This document shows, piece by piece, positions 42,479 to 49,494 of a DNA stretch of 64,000 nucleotides (positions are counted from its first letter, which is position 1; the number at the start of each line of letters is the position of its first letter). Below the pieces are notes generated by a model. That model was given only the letters and a program-made list of their open reading frames with translations, had not been told where the DNA came from and searched no databases. Source of the DNA: Halomarina pelagica (GTDB lineage Archaea; Halobacteriota; Halobacteria; Halobacteriales; Haloarculaceae); contig NZ_CP100457.1 in the NCBI RefSeq assembly GCF_024228315.1, positions 62,001 to 126,000 on the forward strand, in the 5' to 3' direction. Position numbers and translations under genes: made by a program.

Positions 42479-43092
42479 TGCCCATCGTCCTCCCGCTTCG
42501 CGTTTGGACAGCCCTCCGTGTGGAGGAGTGCATCGCGCCCACCAAGCGCTATCAGCAGCTCACGACCACACCCTTCGCAGCGGACGTAGCGCTCACCGCC
42601 CTGCGCAAGCGGTTCGACGGACTCGGTGAACGCCGAACCGTCGAGGACCTCTTCGTCATCGCCGACGATGACGAGCTCGCCACCGTCCGTCGCAATCGTG
42701 GGCATAGCCGTCTCCGTCTCTGTCTCACCCTCGACGGCCGCGCCAGCGGCCGTCTCGTCCTCGCCCTTCTCCTCGTGCTCCGCAAGTGCCTCGACGAGTA
42801 GCGGATCCATCGCAGTGCGATGTGCCCAGGTTGGGACGTCGCGTGCACCCGTCTCGAAGGCAACGCGACGGACGTGCTTACACCCACCCGTGGGCTGGCG
42901 GTACTCGTCGTCGGGGCACGTACACGCACCGGTCCGCGCATCCACCGTGTATTCATCACCACCTTCGCCGTACACCACGTACAGGTCGGGCGCCTCCGCG
43001 ACGACCAGCAGGTACTCAGTGAGCGCTCGGACGTCGCGCTGAGCGAGGTTATAGTCGGTACAGTCTTCTGCTGTGATCTCGTGTGTCGGCAT
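42475..43092 (-). CDS. SWIM zinc-finger protein
   Basis: A 205-residue protein. After an N-terminal helix, LYVVYGEGGDEYTVDARTGA then CTCPDDEYRQPTGGCKHVRR shows C-x-C and C-x-H, the SWIM zinc finger (about 55-80), thought to bind DNA or protein. An acidic low-complexity linker (EHEEKGEDETAAGAAVEGET) follows, and a second Cys-rich element VRCEGCGRELL with HTEGCPNA near the end may bind another zinc ion. It heads a three-gene operon with a 39-residue zinc finger and a small membrane protein. Confidence 0.82.
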   Translation of the reverse strand: MPTHEITAEDCTDYNLAQRDVRALTEYLLVVAEAPDLYVVYGEGGDEYTVDARTGACTCPDDEYRQPTGGCKHVRRVAFETGARDVPTWAHRTAMDPLLVEALAEHEEKGEDETAAGAAVEGETETETAMPTIATDGGELVIVGDDEEVLDGSAFTESVEPLAQGGERYVRCEGCGRELLIALGGRDALLHTEGCPNAKREDDGQ

Positions 43093-43191
43093 GGCTGTTA
43101 GTCCATTAGACAGCCAGCCCGCGTGTTCCTACCACGTGGGCGTTTCCTATCAAGTGAAACGCCCCGGAGGGACTGGCTGTCTCCATCCATG
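43093..43191. repeat. Nested inverted repeats between divergent operons
   Basis: The outer pair AGACAGCCAG (43108-43117) / CTGGCTGTCT (43173-43182) is perfect over 10 bp. Inside it lies a perfect 9-bp pair GGGCGTTTC (43138-43146) / GAAACGCCC (43156-43164), and a CCACGTGG palindrome at 43132-43139. It could form a cruciform or hold stacked operator sites for the SWIM operon, which starts 16 bases away. Confidence 0.75.
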
Positions 43192-43240
43192 CCTTGTAGG
43201 GCATGGAATATAAATCCACCGGTACCTTACAGGGCAAGGA
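43192..43240 (+). promoter_or_regulatory. TATA box flanked by two direct-repeat operator candidates
   Basis: CCTTGTAGGGCATGGA (43192-43207) and CCTTACAGGGCAAGGA (43225-43240) match at 13 of 16 positions with a 33-bp period, about three helical turns. Between them lies aatataaat (43207-43215), a likely TATA box for the HTH/HicB-like/PIN operon starting at 43269. The second repeat would cover the transcription start, fitting repression. Confidence 0.65.
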
Positions 43241-43268
43241 TTAACCGGTAGCCGTCGTATGTACAACT

Positions 43269-43517
43269 ATGAGCGACCCGCGCCAACGGGATAACAAAGG
43301 TCGGTTCGAGGCGTCGCACGATATCACGGCCGAGGATTTCCTCACGGCGATGGATGCGCTCGAACCCTACACGACGCGCGAACTCGCCGACGCACTCGGT
43401 GTCCCGCGCCGCACAGCCTATGAGGTCCTAGATGGACTCGCCACCCACGGCGCCATTCGAAAGAAAAAGCCCGAACCCCGGCGCGCGATCTGGATTCGTC
43501 CGGAGGACACCCCATGA
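43269..43517 (+). CDS. HTH regulator, first gene of a PIN toxin operon
   Basis: An 82-residue protein. YTTRELADALGVPRRTAYEV and LDGLATHGAIRKKKPEPRRA form a compact winged helix. Its stop overlaps the next start (ATGA at 43514-43517). As a small DNA-binding protein encoded first in a toxin-antitoxin operon behind repeated operator-like sequences, it is probably the autorepressor. Confidence 0.75.
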   Translation: MSDPRQRDNKGRFEASHDITAEDFLTAMDALEPYTTRELADALGVPRRTAYEVLDGLATHGAIRKKKPEPRRAIWIRPEDTP

Positions 43518-43807
43518 GCACCGAGACGATCACCCTGACCCGCAGAGACGACAACGACTGGATCGCAATCGACGAACAGACCGGGGTGCGTGCTCGTGGG
43601 CCGACGCGTACCCAGGCGCTTGTGAATCTCGACGAGGCGGTCGCTCGCCGAGCAGCGTCCACGTCGGCGGTTGACCCTGACGATCCGTTCTGGTCGTCGG
43701 CCGGGTTGTTTTCGGGGGGCGAACCGACTGATGTGTCCACGAACGTTGATGAATATCTCGTCAAGGCGTGGCAGGCCGATCGGGAGGCCTCTGACGGGAA
43801 CACATGA
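43514..43807 (+). CDS. HicB-like antitoxin
   Basis: A 97-residue protein. TITLTRRDDNDWIAIDEQTG followed by VRARGPTRTQALVNLDEAVA is the partial RNase H-like HicB pattern: strand, strand with D-x-W-x-A, then the helix with ALxNLxEA. An acidic tail (EPTDVSTNVDEYLVKAWQAD) is suited to toxin binding. It lies between an HTH and a PIN gene with 4-bp overlaps on both sides. HicB-like antitoxins pairing with PIN toxins are known in archaea. Confidence 0.75.
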   Translation: MSTETITLTRRDDNDWIAIDEQTGVRARGPTRTQALVNLDEAVARRAASTSAVDPDDPFWSSAGLFSGGEPTDVSTNVDEYLVKAWQADREASDGNT

Positions 43808-44256
43808 GCAGTCGTGCGCCCGGTCCCACCCCGCTGTTCATCGACACCGGCGCGTTCTACGCATGGTACGACGATGACGACGAGCAGCACGACCGCGCTG
43901 TGGCTGTCTTTCACGGGATTCAAACGGCTGACCTCCCCTACCGACCACTCTATACGAGTCGGTACGTACTGGCCGAACTCACCCGGCTGATTTTGTATCG
44001 CAAGGGGCATGCTCCGGCCCGAAGCGCACTCGAACGGATACGAACCTCGAGTGTGTTCACCGTTCTCTCAGTCTCCCCGGAGCAGTTCGCCACCGCCTGT
44101 GACGAATTCGCTCGATACGACGATCAACAGATCTCACTCGTTGATCATATAAGCGCCGTTCTTGCCCAAGAGCATGACATTGAACACGTATTCGCCTTCG
44201 ATAGCGATTTTGCGACGCTCGGGTTCACCCGCGTACCGGGGGAGACAAATCCGTGA
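43804..44256 (+). CDS. PIN-domain toxin
   Basis: A 150-residue protein. PLFIDTGAFYAWYDDDDEQH gives the first Asp, YTSRYVLAELTRLILYRKG the Glu, QISLVDHISAVLAQEHD the third acidic residue and VFAFDSDFATLGF the fourth; the VDHI/F-x3-L and F-D-x-DF pattern marks VapC-like PIN proteins. The start overlaps the HicB-like gene. It is the probable RNase effector of this three-gene operon. Confidence 0.85.
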   Translation: MSSRAPGPTPLFIDTGAFYAWYDDDDEQHDRAVAVFHGIQTADLPYRPLYTSRYVLAELTRLILYRKGHAPARSALERIRTSSVFTVLSVSPEQFATACDEFARYDDQQISLVDHISAVLAQEHDIEHVFAFDSDFATLGFTRVPGETNP

Positions 44257-44540
44257 CGTCCTGCGAAGCTGTTGTTACGAATAGGAGCGTATGGCGGCCA
44301 TCCTCGCCGAGATGTGCTCAGCGACCCGGTAGGAATTCGGTGTTCGACAGGACCCGGTCGTGCCGCGCCGCCGTTCGCGAGCACGACCTAGCAGTGACCC
44401 GAGAGGTGGCGGAGACCGTCGGCGTCACCCGACAAGGGGCAGATTATCGGCACCGGAAACTCGAAGCAGAAGGGTTCGTTCTGAGTAAGAAAATTGGGCG
44501 AGAACTCGTCTGGATGGTCGCCGAGAAGGACGCTGAGTGA
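44253..44540 (+). CDS. Winged-HTH protein, N-terminus possibly degraded
   Basis: A 95-residue frame starting at GTG overlapping the toxin stop. The C-terminal half is convincing: LAVTREVAETVGVTRQGADY with RHRKLEAEGFVLSKKIGREL is a MarR-like winged helix. The first 40 residues are Arg/Ser-rich and not haloarchaeal in character. The domain normally begins near VFDRTRS, so the upstream part may be decayed or the real start is internal. Confidence 0.55.
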   Translation: MTSCEAVVTNRSVWRPSSPRCAQRPGRNSVFDRTRSCRAAVREHDLAVTREVAETVGVTRQGADYRHRKLEAEGFVLSKKIGRELVWMVAEKDAE

Positions 44541-44689
44541 GATGAGCACACCTTCAACAGGCTACGATAGCGCGAAACATGTGTATGCCGAGCGGGGGCT
44601 GACAGCTCACCGTCGGATCCGATCGTGAACGAGGACACAAATCGAACTCATCGCAGCTGTTCGCAATCGCCAGTAACGGTTTAACTAGA

Positions 44690-45150
44690 CCGTGCTTAAA
44701 CACCTATATTGACTTGAGCGTGTGTATTCATCCGATCATCATTAGTCGTCCGGCGTCCCGAAGAGCCACCATTTGAGCCGCGTTTCCCCTCTGCACTCGC
44801 CCGCTGACGAGAAAGTGACCGCTCCTCCTGGGCGTAGTTAACGAGTTCCCAATGGTCTTTGTGCTCTTCGTGCTGTTCGAGCATCAGCTAGTTCTCCCGT
44901 TCGAGGCGATCCGCGCGCTGCTGGAGTCGCTCGTCGTTGGCCAGTAGTTGCTCGTAGTCAGTGGTGACTCGTCGTCTACGCGCAGTTGGTTGTAGTCGTC
45001 GGAGGAATCGTCACGCGACTCGACAAACTAGTGGAGGTACGTTGAGCGAGACAGCCCCAACCGCCTCCTCACCGAATGCCGTAAGTGTCTCCTCGTTGAG
45101 GCGGACACTGTCGAACTCGTTGTCGTCGTCATTGTTGCTACAGACGACGC
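44690..45150 (-). pseudogene. Decayed coiled-coil plasmid-type gene
   Basis: Reading leftwards, one frame gives VRLNEETLTAFGEEAVGAVS, the next FVESRDDSSDDYNQLRVDDE, the third TTDYEQLLANDERLQQRADR, then RLEREN, a TAG stop near 44892, and LMLEQHEEHKDHWELVNYAQ in the same frame. Joined, this is an acidic protein with a long coiled coil, broken by two frameshifts and a nonsense mutation (probably CAG to TAG). The intact relatives I recall are haloarchaeal plasmid proteins of unknown role. The fragment MSTPSTGYDSAKHVYAERGL at 44544 on the other strand is also just a relic. Confidence 0.5.
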
Positions 45151-45210
45151 GCGTGGTCCGTTATCGCCACGGCAGCCACGCGTCGGATCGGCCCGACGGG
45201 CACACGACCG

Positions 45211-45390
45211 TCAGCGAGCATCGGGAGACGGGAAGACGTTTCCTGATCCGTCGCCAACCTCCACAGTGACCAAGTTGTCGGGTGCCGTCTCGACGTCGTG
45301 ATCGTCAAGATGCACGCCCAGCAGCCCGAGGGCGAAGAACGTGGCAGCTGCTCCGAGGATAAATCCGGCCACGAATGTGCGTGGGACCAT
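45211..45390 (-). CDS. Small single-helix membrane protein
   Basis: A 59-residue protein from ATG 45390 (MVPRTFVAGFILGAAATFFA). One hydrophobic segment (about 6-25) is followed by an acidic His-containing tail (HLDDHDVETAPDNLVTVEVG). It is probably anchored with a short soluble domain. Nothing identifies its role. Confidence 0.5.
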   Translation of the reverse strand: MVPRTFVAGFILGAAATFFALGLLGVHLDDHDVETAPDNLVTVEVGDGSGNVFPSPDAR

Positions 45391-45889
45391 ATCACAGATC
45401 CACGGCCTGCTCGGCATAAGCTTTCTCCCCCGGGGGAGCTGACAGTCATCTCGTGATCGCCGTCGGTACGGTCGACAGCCGGGAAAGCACTCCCGAGTCG
45501 GTGGTGTCGTCGCGCCGACCCCATTACCTGGCCAAGGACAATAGCAGGGATCCCCCCGCCATTGTCCTGCACAGGTGGGAGCCCGTACCAATCAGCGGAT
45601 GGACCACAACGAAACGTCGATTCAGGGCCACGACGTCTATCGCGAGGGGTTGCACGTCGATATTGCCCGACGCTCGAAGCGGCCGGTACACCTCCAGGTC
45701 CGGCACGCACCGCTGCCGTCGAACCCGGGGATAGTGGTTCGTGGGTGCGACCAGTACCTCCGACGCGAAGCTGACTATTTCAGTGACGTCTACGAGGAGC
45801 GTCGCCCGCCCGGCAGACCGCCCCGATGGTCTCCCGACGGGGGCGATTCTGCACGCACATTTATCACTGCGGATCCGCTACAAGGACGT

Positions 45890-46096
45890 ATGAGCCGCAA
45901 AGCTCCGGCCGAGAACGAGGTTCTCACGCCCGAGGAGCTGAGCGAGGTCCTCGCCGAGGCGACCGGGACCACCGCCGAGGAGATCGAACGCGGGGCCGCC
46001 GAGCTTGAGATCGCCCCGCCGGAAGAGGGGACGGTCGTCGGCTACGGGGAGTGTGTCGGGGGGCTTGATCCCCTGAGCGACCCCGAGAGCACGTGA
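45890..46096 (+). CDS. Small acidic protein opening a micro-gene cluster
   Basis: A 68-residue protein from ATG 45890, favoured by a TATA-like acatttatca about 28 nt upstream. It is highly acidic: LTPEELSEVLAEATGTTAEE then IERGAAELEIAPPEEG. The frame is open back to 45575, so a 173-residue form is possible, but the upstream part is Arg/Pro-rich. Function unknown. A GTG overlaps its stop, starting the next micro-gene. Confidence 0.5.
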   Translation: MSRKAPAENEVLTPEELSEVLAEATGTTAEEIERGAAELEIAPPEEGTVVGYGECVGGLDPLSDPEST

Positions 46097-46197
46097 AGAG
46101 CTTCGGGAAGTACCGGGGGACGAATATCGCCGAGAGTGTCGACGCCGTGAGCGAGCGCCTCGATCGCGACCTCCGGGAACACCGCGATGCCCAGTGA
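46093..46197 (+). CDS. 34-residue micro-gene
   Basis: GTG 46093 overlaps the stop of the preceding gene. Translation: VKSFGKYRGTNIAESVDAVS then ERLDRDLREHRDAQ. Charged and helical, without a recognised motif. The stop-start overlap is the main support. Confidence 0.35.
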   Translation: MKSFGKYRGTNIAESVDAVSERLDRDLREHRDAQ

Positions 46198-46255
46198 ACG
46201 CCCCCACGACCAGCGAAAGGCCGACGAGGAACGCGAGGCCTACACGGAGATTTGA
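46187..46255 (+). CDS. 22-residue micro-gene, truncated relative of the one at 46451
   Basis: ATG 46187 lies 9 bases before the previous stop. Its HDQRKADEEREAY matches HDQRKADEERAAY at 46451, but it ends early. It looks like a broken tandem copy. Confidence 0.3.
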   Translation: MPSERPHDQRKADEEREAYTEI

Positions 46256-46258
46256 ACA

Positions 46259-46435
46259 ATGGCACGGGATCACGAGCCGGTAACGGACGCCGAGATCGAG
46301 GCAGTTCGCGACGCGATGCGTGAGCAGCGTGATGAGATTCGCGACTACCTCAAAGGCGAAGGCGTCGACGTCCGGGCGTGGGAGCGCGGGCGGACGCCCT
46401 CCCGTGCGGATCGCGAGTCTGCCGACTCCGACTGA
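46259..46435 (+). CDS. 58-residue small protein, unknown
   Basis: ATG 46259. An acidic and Arg-rich helical protein: VTDAEIEAVRDAMREQRDEI then RDYLKGEGVDVRAWERG. No motif is recognised. It sits in the same tightly packed run of micro-genes with 3-16 base gaps. Confidence 0.45.
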   Translation: MARDHEPVTDAEIEAVRDAMREQRDEIRDYLKGEGVDVRAWERGRTPSRADRESADSD

Positions 46436-46450
46436 GCCTGCAGGGAGACA

Positions 46451-46558
46451 GTGAGCCACCACGACCAGCGGAAGGCCGACGAGGAACGCGCGGCCTACCG
46501 CGACCGGATTCGACAGCTTATCGAAGAGGATCGCGAGCTGCTCGACGCCCTCGCCTAA
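46451..46558 (+). CDS. 35-residue micro-gene
   Basis: GTG 46451. VSHHDQRKADEERAAYRDRI then RQLIEEDRELLDALA: one long amphipathic helix. The intact paralogue of the fragment at 46187, which supports an origin by tandem duplication. Confidence 0.4.
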   Translation: MSHHDQRKADEERAAYRDRIRQLIEEDRELLDALA

Positions 46559-46614
46559 CGAGCCTCTTCTCCTCACCGACCGCCGAAAACCTCGAACGCG
46601 AAGACCTCACCCCC

Positions 46615-47052
46615 ATGCAAGAAGCGTGGGCCTTCGCCGAAAACGTCAGCGTCACCGTTGACGGCGAGGAGATGGCGTACGCGGAATACATTAACAATTT
46701 GTGGGGTCATGACCCCACAGACGGCATACATGTTGTGGGGAAGAACCACCCGGATGTCAAGGCGCTCCACGAGAAACTCGGTCAGAGCCGTTCGACCATC
46801 AGCGAACGTCTCTCGTACCTCCTCCTACCCGACGAGGCACAGGAGTGGATTGACGAGGAGGACCTGACGAAGCGCGCGGCGCGCATGATCGTGCGCAAGT
46901 GCCGGTCTGGGATCGACGACCCCGAAGACGCCCTCGCCATGATGGCAGCGTATGCCGAGCGGTACGGTCCCGGCCGCGACTCGATGTCTGACGGCGCCGT
47001 CGGCCAGCCCCGAATGCTTATGGTCTATGGGGTCATAGGTCATAATAGGTAG
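46615..47052 (+). CDS. ParB-like DNA-binding protein lacking the N-terminal domain
   Basis: A 145-residue protein from ATG 46615. Just before the ATG, in frame, is AENLEREDLTP, and MQEAWAFAE follows, matching the N-x2-R-E-D-L-x-P-x-E-E-A segment that joins the ParB/Srx domain to the HTH. LHEKLGQSRSTISERLSYLL is the helix-turn-helix that reads parS-like sites. The CTPase-type N-terminal domain of ParB is absent, so the gene is shortened or specialised. It could serve plasmid partition or regulation. The frame is open upstream to 46378, without similarity. Confidence 0.65.
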   Translation: MQEAWAFAENVSVTVDGEEMAYAEYINNLWGHDPTDGIHVVGKNHPDVKALHEKLGQSRSTISERLSYLLLPDEAQEWIDEEDLTKRAARMIVRKCRSGIDDPEDALAMMAAYAERYGPGRDSMSDGAVGQPRMLMVYGVIGHNR

Positions 47053-47056
47053 CAGG

Positions 47057-47362
47057 ATGCCGGAGACCCACCCGCTTGAACTGAATCGCGCCGTTCCAGG
47101 CGGGCGCGTCGAGATGTTCGCGATCCGTGACGACGACTATCCCGGCGGGTGGTTCTATCGGTTCCAGTACTACCACCCCGAGGGCGGCGAAATACTCCGC
47201 TACGACGACGCACACGACGACGTCGATCTCGGCTGGCACCACCGACACATCCGATTCGGCGACGACACCGGCATCGAGTTTCACGGGATCGTCTTGCACG
47301 TCGCGCGGTTCCTGACCGACATTGCTGAACTCACCACCACCGAGGATTCACCCCATGACTGA
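47057..47362 (+). CDS. TumE-type toxin
   Basis: A 101-residue protein. The compact TumE/DUF6516 pattern is clear: AIRDDDYPGGWFYRFQYYHP, GGEILRYDDAHDDVDLGWHH, RHIRFGDD, then VLHVARFLTDIAEL. The clustered His (WHHRH) and following hairpin define the family. Order here is toxin first, HTH second, reversed relative to the pair at 10.2-11.1 kb. The downstream start lies inside its last codons (8-bp overlap). Confidence 0.75.
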   Translation: MPETHPLELNRAVPGGRVEMFAIRDDDYPGGWFYRFQYYHPEGGEILRYDDAHDDVDLGWHHRHIRFGDDTGIEFHGIVLHVARFLTDIAELTTTEDSPHD

Positions 47363-47813
47363 CACCGACCACGACGGCTGGCCCGACAAGTACCGCGACC
47401 CTCGCGACCGCCCGCACCCCGACACCCTTCGCGTGACCGTCGAGACGTTCGACGAAATGCGTGAGGCGACGGTCGACGCGGCCGACGCGATCGCCGAGGG
47501 CGACGCACCGCCCGCCGTGGTGTCGTTCGCGACGGTCGGCGAGCTGCGGAAGATCCTCACCGACCGCCGGATCGAACTCCTCCGGGCGCTCATGAACACC
47601 GACGGCGCCGCCGAGAGTATCAGCGCGCTCGCCGAGGACCTCGATCGTGACTACCGGACGGTCCACGACGACGTCACGCTACTCGCGGACTACGGCCTGG
47701 TGTTCGTCGTCGACGAGGGGCAGTCGAAGCGGCCGTACCTTCCCTACAAACGGATCCACCTCGACGTCGAACTCGTCGGGAACGACCCCGGCGAGGAACC
47801 CGCCCCGGCGTGA
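47355..47813 (+). CDS. HTH antitoxin of the HVO_A0114 family
   Basis: A 152-residue protein from ATG 47355. LRVTVETFDEMREATVDAAD, then VVSFATVGELRKILTDRRIE with LLRALM, a winged helix ISALAEDLDRDYRTVHDDVT and a wing ending KRPYLPYKRIHLDVEL reproduce the HVO_A0114 family, the usual partner of TumE toxins. It probably neutralises the toxin and represses the operon, although being downstream it would need an internal promoter to be made alone. Confidence 0.8.
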   Translation: MTDTDHDGWPDKYRDPRDRPHPDTLRVTVETFDEMREATVDAADAIAEGDAPPAVVSFATVGELRKILTDRRIELLRALMNTDGAAESISALAEDLDRDYRTVHDDVTLLADYGLVFVVDEGQSKRPYLPYKRIHLDVELVGNDPGEEPAPA

Positions 47814-48111
47814 TCACGGCGGTCGGTTCTCACCCTATTCACCGTAGCGAAGGACCAGCGGAGCGCGGGTCCCAGTCCGCGCGGAGCGGCCGGAAGCGGG
47901 GGCGTGCCCCCCGACCCGGAAGCCTGAGCGTCCCCCCGACCGGAGGGAGGGGACGTCCGGCGGTCGCTCGCCGCTCGCCGGAAGGGAGGTGCGAAGGGCG
48001 ACTGGAGAGTGCCAATGTGATCGCCCTCGCCATAGGTGGGGTGCCCGCGCCGCTGCGAGCAGGCGGCATTTGTCCCTCCGACGGATACCTGTTACTCTAC
48101 TGTTACACCTC
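47814..48111. other. GC-rich non-coding stretch
   Basis: Very GC-rich, with short internal repeats (gcggagcggccggaagcggg, cggaagcctgagcg, ccgaccggaggg, gccggaagggagg). All frames are Arg/Pro/Gly-rich, so I do not accept a gene. Confidence 0.5.
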
Positions 48112-48273
48112 ATGCTAGTAGGACACCGGACGGCACGTCACGAGTTCGTATTCCGGCTTGAAGGAGAGTCGTATAATACAGAAGTGACGCAAACGAAGAT
48201 CGAGCGGCTGGAATCACAGAGTGAGAATCTCGAAGAACAGATCGAAAGCGTCCCGATTGGGGGCGATATCTAA
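48112..48273 (+). CDS. 53-residue small protein, unknown
   Basis: ATG 48112. An N-terminal polar part (RHEFVFRLEGESYNTEVTQT) is followed by a short coiled-coil-like helix (ERLESQSENLEEQIES). Its stop overlaps the ATG of the next gene by one base (TAATG), so the two are cotranslated. Family unknown; a small antitoxin-like pair is possible. Confidence 0.5.
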   Translation: MLVGHRTARHEFVFRLEGESYNTEVTQTKIERLESQSENLEEQIESVPIGGDI

Positions 48274-48515
48274 TGGTCCAAACAGGGACAGACACTACGT
48301 TCACGACAGCATCAAGTGGGAAGACCCGGAAGGGAGGCCTCGGCATCTTCGGCGAAGCGGAGGCCAACTACTACGTTTCCGAACGAAAAGCGAAAGCAGC
48401 GTGTGACGCGGTCGGAAGCGACGACCGGTGGGCTCTCGCCGAGTTAGCTGTTCGGGAGTGGAAACGCTATTCAGCAGCGCCAAAATCTACGCAATTTCTT
48501 ACGCTCGCCCGATAA
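48273..48515 (+). CDS. 80-residue small protein, unknown
   Basis: ATG 48273. After a Thr/Ser-rich N-terminus, GGLGIFGEAEANYYVSERKA then KAACDAVGSDDRWALAELAV forms a hairpin followed by a helix with WKRY. No family is recognised. It is the second gene of a two-gene unit just left of the 25-bp direct repeat. Confidence 0.5.
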   Translation: MVQTGTDTTFTTASSGKTRKGGLGIFGEAEANYYVSERKAKAACDAVGSDDRWALAELAVREWKRYSAAPKSTQFLTLAR

Positions 48516-48596
48516 CTACGACCATAAGGATTCAAAGTCGATGCGTGATCGGTGAGAAGAACCACAAGTCGACGGCGATTCAACCAAGAACTGGCC

Positions 48597-48621
48597 CATC
48601 CTCCGAAACTGTGGACCTCGC
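48597..48621 (+). repeat. 25-bp direct repeat, left copy
   Basis: CATCCTCCGAAACTGTGG then ACCTCGC is identical to 56518-56542, same orientation. This copy also forms a hairpin with a downstream TCGGAGGAT. The two copies bracket the oxidoreductase cluster and the broken IS4-type element. Confidence 0.85.
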
Positions 48622-48771
48622 ACAACCTCGGAGGATGATTTTGATGCGTGCCTTTATACTATACATGCGACGGTGAATAAAAACCGCCATTGAACGAGTT
48701 ATCAAGCCACCCCTTCTACTCGTTCTGAGCAGACCCAGAAGATTAACCGTCCAAACAGCGTGGACCTATAC

Positions 48772-49446
48772 ATGACCATTACTACTGAGTTCGTCCTTCG
48801 GTCTCCATCGCTCCCCCTCGTCAGTATCACGAATACGCTACAACCCAACGAATTAGAGTGCATTCACGCACTTTGTTTGCAGCCAGATGTTCAGATATTC
48901 ACAGTTCAATTCGATCTTGATGACGGTGTCTCCAAAGAAGACCTCCTGCCTCTTGACGAAGTCGTGGAGGTAGATTCGTTAGGAGAAACAGGTGATAAGG
49001 CGGTCTTCAGGCTCACTGTCGAGCTAAAGGAATCAGTATCGCGGGCATTCGCCCCCGACTTCGAAGGTGCACAGCTCGAACCAACGACCATCACTACAGA
49101 GGGATGGTACGAAACGAAGGTTTTCAAAGAGTATGAGAGTTTCAACGAATTCCGGAGGAGCTGCGAGAGCCACGGTATTTCTCTCGATCTCGTCTCCATT
49201 ACCCCCGATCCGTCTACAGCTGACAACTCGTCACAAGATGGACTGACTGACCGACAACGAGAGGCTCTCACTCTCGCTATCTCCCGTGGCTACTACGAGA
49301 GCCCCCGCCAAGTGACAGCAGGGGACCTCGCCGAAGAATTAGACATCTCACAGCCCTCTCTGTCAAGCCTCCTTCGCCGTGGCGAACGGCAGCTCCTCAC
49401 ATCCGCGCTCAATACGGAGACGCACTTAAACGCCCTTTCAAAATAG
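48772..49446 (+). CDS. HTH_10 (Bat-like) regulator 1 of the oxidoreductase cluster
   Basis: A 224-residue protein from ATG 48772; a GTG four codons earlier is possible. The N-terminal 150 residues are an alpha/beta sensor-like domain (LPLVSITNTLQPNELECIHA). The C-terminal LTDRQREALTLAISRGYYES, then QVTAGDLAEELDISQPSLSS with LLRRGERQLL is HTH_10. The paralogue at 52995 shares nearly the whole design, including the closing NALSK. It lies 48 bases upstream of the alcohol dehydrogenase and probably controls the cluster. Confidence 0.88.
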   Translation: MTITTEFVLRSPSLPLVSITNTLQPNELECIHALCLQPDVQIFTVQFDLDDGVSKEDLLPLDEVVEVDSLGETGDKAVFRLTVELKESVSRAFAPDFEGAQLEPTTITTEGWYETKVFKEYESFNEFRRSCESHGISLDLVSITPDPSTADNSSQDGLTDRQREALTLAISRGYYESPRQVTAGDLAEELDISQPSLSSLLRRGERQLLTSALNTETHLNALSK

Positions 49447-49494
49447 CATCAAGCACATCCGGTACGCGGCCTCACAGTATACTGTACACTACCC

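Noticed and set aside
45138-45710. A 190-codon minus-strand frame
   Set aside because: It is Arg/Ser/Pro-rich and overlaps better-supported small genes in other frames.
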